From assembly GCA_904386005.1 (NCBI GenBank), contig CAJFKR010000019.1, positions 1 through 35,218 on the forward strand: a stretch of DNA of 35,218 nucleotides. The letters run 5' to 3'. Below the pieces are notes generated by a model. The model was given only the letters and a program-made list of their open reading frames with translations. It made no database searches and was not told where the DNA came from. Each line of letters opens with the position of its first letter. Positions within the stretch are counted from its first letter, which is position 1. The DNA comes from Candidatus Flemingiibacterium merdigallinarum (GTDB lineage Bacteria > Bacillota > Clostridia > Oscillospirales > CAG-272). A program made the translations under genes and the position numbers. This document shows, piece by piece, positions 31,846 through 35,218 of this stretch.

Positions 31846-34116
31846 ATGTTGATGAAAAAAATGCTTCGGACTGTTTGGAATTATAAATCTCAGTTCATCT
31901 CAATGATCATTATGGCGGCGATAGGAATAGGTGTGTTTCTCGGTTTTAATATCCATTGGCACAGTCTAAGGACAAATGCCTTTGATTTTTTTGATGATAC
32001 CCATTATGCCGATTACCGCCTCTATTCAAACGATGGATTCACAAAGAAAGATATTGACGCAATTTCGAGGATTATACAAGTTGAAGCCGCGACTGGATAT
32101 TTGAGTATTAACATTGATGTCAAGGATTTTAATAACTCGCTTACGCTCAACATTTCAGATAACTATACTGTATCTACAATGTTTGTTACGAGCGGGACGG
32201 AATATGATGAGAGTATAGAAGGGGTATGGCTGTCAGATAAGTATGCTGCTGCAAATGGTATTGAAATAGGTGACAATATATCACTGCTCTATATGGGAAA
32301 AGCCATAAATCTGTGTGTTGTAGGTCTTTGTAAAAGCGGAGAGAATATGATATGCGTGGCTGATGAAAATCAGCTTATGCCGGATTTCGAGTCGCATGGC
32401 TTTGCGTATATATCGCCTAAAACCTTTGAAAATATGGTTGGGTCTATTCTTTACCCACAAGTCAACATTGTTTCAAGCCTCGAAAAGTCAGAGCTTATTA
32501 AAGCACTTGAGAACGCGATTCAGAAAACCGTGCTTGTCACTTCTAAGGATGAGCACGTTTCATATGCCGGAGTTAAAAGCGAAATAGAAGAAGGGAAGAC
32601 GATGGGGTCAATTCTGCCGGCATTATTTCTTTCAATCGCGATTTTAACTATGGTTACCACTATGCACCGAATAACGGTCAAAGAAAAAGTTCAGATTGGC
32701 ACATTAAAGGCTCTGGGCTTCCGTAACAGTAAAATTATGATGCACTATGCGTCGTATGGATTTTTAATTGGTGTTATTGGTATTATTCTGGGAATTGTTA
32801 TTGGTTTTCTTGTCGCGTATTCTATTTCAAGCCCCGATGGTGCAATGGGTACATATGTCGATATGCCTGAATGGACACTGCATTTACCAGTATTTTGCGT
32901 TCCGGTTATCGTTGCGACACTCGCGCTTCTCACTTTGATCGGGCTTCTCTCGGTAAAACGAATTCTCAAAGGTTCTGCCTCCGACGCGCTGCGACCATAT
33001 ACGCCAAAGGCAATGAAAAAGAGCCTTATAGAAACGTTGCCATGGTGGGAAAGTATGTCATTTGGCGCAAAATGGAATGTGAGAGATGTACTGCGGCACA
33101 AAGCTCGTTCAGCAATGACTTTGGTTGGCGTGTTTGGCTGTATGCTTTTGATTATCGGGGGACTTGGCATGAGAGATACAATGACATTATTCATTGAAAT
33201 GCTTGACCGTGATATAAATAATTATGAAACCAAAGTAATACTTCCTGAATCAATATCTAATAATGAGGCAGTACAAATAGCCGAGCAGCTTGACGGCGAT
33301 TGGCAGGCTGTCAGCGGTATAAGCTATGATGACAGAACAATATCGCTCGAAATATATAATGCTGACAATGGTAAGATACGTTTTCTTGATGAAAACAATG
33401 AATTGATGGAGCTCTCAGATGAAGGCGTGTATCTGTGTCTGCGTCTAAAAGATACCGCGAAAATTGGAGACACAATAGAATTTTCTCCATATGGGGAAGA
33501 TATAATTTACAGAGCAAAGGTTGCAGGCTATTTTCGTTCGCTCGTTTCAGAGTGCATCATTATGAGTGACACCTGTGCGAAGTTAACCGGTGTTGAGTAT
33601 AATATAGACACAATCTATACCGATATATCCAAAAGCCAGATTTCAAGCTATTATAAAAACGCGACTGCTCAGGATAAGAATTCCATAATAGAAACCTATG
33701 ATTTGTTTATGGAAATAATGGATATTATGATTATTATTCTGGTTATTGCCGCCATTGTTCTTGGTATAGTGGTTCTCTATAATCTTGGCGCGATGAGCTA
33801 TGTTGAGCGCTACAGAGAACTTGCCACGTTAAAGGTGCTTGGTTTTAGAGACAATGCCATAGGAAACCTGCTTATAACCCAAAATATATGGTTGACCTTT
33901 ATTGGCTCGTTGATAGGACTGCCGGGCGGGGTCGGAATATTATATGTATTGTTAAAAGCTCTCGCCGATGAGTATGAATTGAGTCTTTATATAGGATTAC
34001 ACACATATATTTTTTGCGCAGCACTGATATTTGGCGTGTCATTGTTTGTGGGAATTATTATTGCGAGAAAAAATAAAGGAATAGATATGGTGGAAGCTCT
34101 GAAAGGAACTGAATGA
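31846..34116 (+). CDS. FtsX-domain ABC transporter permease
   Basis: 756 residues with two FtsX-type blocks. A first membrane segment (about 14-35) is followed by a large extracytoplasmic domain (about 36-250), three membrane segments (about 255-370), another anchor (AMTLVGVFGCMLLIIGGLGM, about 424-443), a second extracytoplasmic domain (about 445-620), and three C-terminal segments. RITVKEKVQIGTLKALGFRNSKI and YRELATLKVLGFRDNAI are the conserved FtsX coupling motifs, one in each half. The duplicated layout resembles BceB/YknZ- or MacB-like exporters of Firmicutes. It works with the ATPase just upstream. No histidine kinase is present, so a BceRS-type sensor circuit is not evident. Confidence 0.92.
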   Translation: MLMKKMLRTVWNYKSQFISMIIMAAIGIGVFLGFNIHWHSLRTNAFDFFDDTHYADYRLYSNDGFTKKDIDAISRIIQVEAATGYLSINIDVKDFNNSLTLNISDNYTVSTMFVTSGTEYDESIEGVWLSDKYAAANGIEIGDNISLLYMGKAINLCVVGLCKSGENMICVADENQLMPDFESHGFAYISPKTFENMVGSILYPQVNIVSSLEKSELIKALENAIQKTVLVTSKDEHVSYAGVKSEIEEGKTMGSILPALFLSIAILTMVTTMHRITVKEKVQIGTLKALGFRNSKIMMHYASYGFLIGVIGIILGIVIGFLVAYSISSPDGAMGTYVDMPEWTLHLPVFCVPVIVATLALLTLIGLLSVKRILKGSASDALRPYTPKAMKKSLIETLPWWESMSFGAKWNVRDVLRHKARSAMTLVGVFGCMLLIIGGLGMRDTMTLFIEMLDRDINNYETKVILPESISNNEAVQIAEQLDGDWQAVSGISYDDRTISLEIYNADNGKIRFLDENNELMELSDEGVYLCLRLKDTAKIGDTIEFSPYGEDIIYRAKVAGYFRSLVSECIIMSDTCAKLTGVEYNIDTIYTDISKSQISSYYKNATAQDKNSIIETYDLFMEIMDIMIIILVIAAIVLGIVVLYNLGAMSYVERYRELATLKVLGFRDNAIGNLLITQNIWLTFIGSLIGLPGGVGILYVLLKALADEYELSLYIGLHTYIFCAALIFGVSLFVGIIIARKNKGIDMVEALKGTE

Positions 34117-34189
34117 TTTATGAAGTGAATTATACGAACTCAACTAAATATTGAAGACTTAATTGAAGTTAATTTTAGCACATTAACAC

Positions 34190-34218
34190 TTGACAATGTA
34201 TTTGCGATGTGATATAAT
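34190..34218 (+). promoter_or_regulatory. Promoter for the serine acetyltransferase
   Basis: TTGACA (34190-34195), 17-bp spacer containing TGTGA, TATAAT (34213-34218). Start expected near 34225. Confidence 0.85.
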
Positions 34219-34243
34219 TTTCGTATAGTGGATTTGTACGGTA

Positions 34244-34263
34244 CGGTTAGCATATGCTAACCG
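34244..34263. promoter_or_regulatory. Perfect 20-bp palindrome, candidate operator 2 (cysE)
   Basis: CGGTTAGCATATGCTAACCG is a perfect palindrome at about +20 to +39 of the predicted transcript. It nearly equals the core at 30970-30989. Downstream, GGTGATAGCAGGGCAGCTAT forms a short ATAGC/GCTAT stem before the GGAGGGG ribosome site; GGTGATA and CAGCT also occur, more widely spaced, in the exporter leader. Confidence 0.65.
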
Positions 34264-34300
34264 GTGATAGCAGGGCAGCTATTCATAATGGAGGGGCATA

Positions 34301-35188
34301 GTGACTGGGGAAAGGTTTCTTTATCAAATTAACGGTTTGGTTGATGATATCATAGCGGATGGTGATAAATATGAGGCGAGCTGGGATGAATATCCCGACA
34401 AGGAGGAGATAATAACTATATTAAAGAATCTACAAAAAATAATGTTTCCTAAACACTTCAGAAATGGTGAGCATAAGCTGCACGCGATTCGCACCAATAT
34501 TATGACGCTTTTGGAGAACGTCGCGTATAATCTGACCGAACAGGTAGCTATTGTGCTTCGTCGCGCCGGCAAGGTCGAAGGCGAAATTCCAGATCAGCTT
34601 ATGCGGACGGCGGAGAAAATTGTCGTTGAGTTTTGCAAAAGCATTCCAGTAATTCGAAGTTATGTGACATCTGATCTTGAAGCCGCTTTTGCGGGAGATC
34701 CGGCAGCGGCAGATTTCGATGAGATAATTTTTTCGTATCCCGGATTATATGCTGTAATGATCAATCGGATAGCGCATGAACTGTATAAACTGTCAGTACC
34801 GCTTATTCCGCGTATCATGACTGAATATGCTCACAGCATGACCGGAATCGATATACATCCCGGCGCGGTAATCGGAAAAAGCTTTTTTATTGATCATGGT
34901 ACCGGTGTGGTTATCGGTGAAACCACTGTTATCGGTGATAATGTCAAGGTTTATCAGGGAGTTACACTTGGCGCTATCTCAACAAAAGGCGGACAATCGT
35001 TCAAGAATATTAAAAGGCATCCGACAATAGGAGACAATGTCACGATTTATGCAAACGCGTCAATTCTCGGTGGAAACACTGTGATAGGCTCTGGAGCGGT
35101 AATCGGAGCAAACGCGTTTATTACGTCTTCGATACCTGAAGGCGCGCGAGTGCGTATGCAAATGCCTTGCTGCCAAAACAATAGCTGA
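34301..35188 (+). CDS. cysE: Serine O-acetyltransferase (SrpH/CysE family)
   Basis: 295 residues. It makes O-acetylserine from serine and acetyl-CoA for cysteine synthesis. The N-terminal helical domain (about 1-155) matches the longer SrpH/EpsC-type enzymes. The C-terminal left-handed beta-helix of hexapeptide repeats includes TGIDIHPGAVIGKSFFIDHG, TGVVIGETTVIGDNVKVYQG and the VTLGAIS motif with the catalytic His/Asp region. Start is GTG 34301 with GGAGGGG (34290-34296) just upstream. The tail (MQMPCCQNNS) is short. It has its own promoter and the palindrome shared with the exporter operon. No cysteine synthase gene is visible before the window ends. Confidence 0.92.
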   Translation: MTGERFLYQINGLVDDIIADGDKYEASWDEYPDKEEIITILKNLQKIMFPKHFRNGEHKLHAIRTNIMTLLENVAYNLTEQVAIVLRRAGKVEGEIPDQLMRTAEKIVVEFCKSIPVIRSYVTSDLEAAFAGDPAAADFDEIIFSYPGLYAVMINRIAHELYKLSVPLIPRIMTEYAHSMTGIDIHPGAVIGKSFFIDHGTGVVIGETTVIGDNVKVYQGVTLGAISTKGGQSFKNIKRHPTIGDNVTIYANASILGGNTVIGSGAVIGANAFITSSIPEGARVRMQMPCCQNNS

Positions 35189-35218
35189 TGGCGTAAACCG
35201 TTTATTTTTTGCAATGTG

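Noticed and set aside
31138..34116. Bce-type antimicrobial peptide detoxification module
   Set aside because: The permease has a duplicated FtsX layout and no adjacent histidine kinase or response regulator, so the specific Bce assignment is not supported.
1..35218. CRISPR array, prophage or IS transposase
   Set aside because: No regularly spaced direct repeats of CRISPR type, no phage structural or integrase genes and no transposase reading frame were seen.

Overview
The window looks like a chromosomal segment of a spore-forming clostridium (Bacillota, class Clostridia; an uncultured Oscillospiraceae- or Christensenellales-like gut lineage would fit, but I cannot place it further). The reasons are gene order and content: dgt-dnaG; holB followed by a PSP1/RicT gene; spoIIGA-sigE; an L31 with a zinc motif; GTP-type PEP carboxykinase; 2[4Fe-4S] ferredoxin; and promoters of the form TTGACA-17 bp-TATAAT, often with an upstream TG. 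Most genes are moderately GC-rich. The lipoprotein at 26728-27387 and the ABC exporter at 31138-34116 are visibly more AT-rich.

Layout. 1-3360 (minus strand): dgt and dnaG, separated by a MITE-like inverted-repeat element (1980-2258). 3614-7135 (plus): holB, a RicT with a 330-residue low-complexity N-terminus, and ferredoxin. 7256-11548: a short radical SAM protein, an XRE-cupin regulator paired with an AMP-forming acyl-CoA synthetase, and a cytoplasmic SGNH/sialate-O-acetylesterase-like protein. 11631-15744: Lrp/AsnC regulator overlapping alr, rpmE, then hflX-yigZ behind a leader with two mutually exclusive hairpins. 15816-19584: a glycyl radical enzyme without a visible activase, and two tandem paralogous surface proteins. 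19666-22621 (minus): pckG and ksgA. 22723-24525: tRNA-Thr(CGT), a metallo-beta-lactamase-fold protein and a nitroreductase. 24689-26593: an ABC-F gene of the Lsa/CplR type behind what looks like an antibiotic-responsive attenuator (promoter, five-codon uORF, terminator, palindrome). 26728-28585: AT-rich lipoprotein, Nudix hydrolase, DUF378 protein. 28676-30514: spoIIGA-sigE with a long-spacer promoter and a Spo0A-box-like sequence. 30598-30673: tRNA-Pro(GGG). 30884-35188: a two-gene ABC exporter and a serine O-acetyltransferase, each preceded by a nearly identical 20-bp palindrome just downstream of its promoter.

Most of the window is housekeeping. I see no CRISPR array, prophage, IS transposase or rRNA. 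The most interesting unexplained signals are (i) the shared CGGTTAGC(A/C)TATGCTAACCG palindrome in front of the exporter and cysE, (ii) the ABC-F leader, (iii) the hflX leader, (iv) face-to-face promoters for ksgA and tRNA-Thr with almost coincident start sites, (v) the spoIIG-type promoter, and (vi) the orphan glycyl radical enzyme beside a tandem pair of unrecognised surface proteins. All assignments are by reading motifs; no database search was run.
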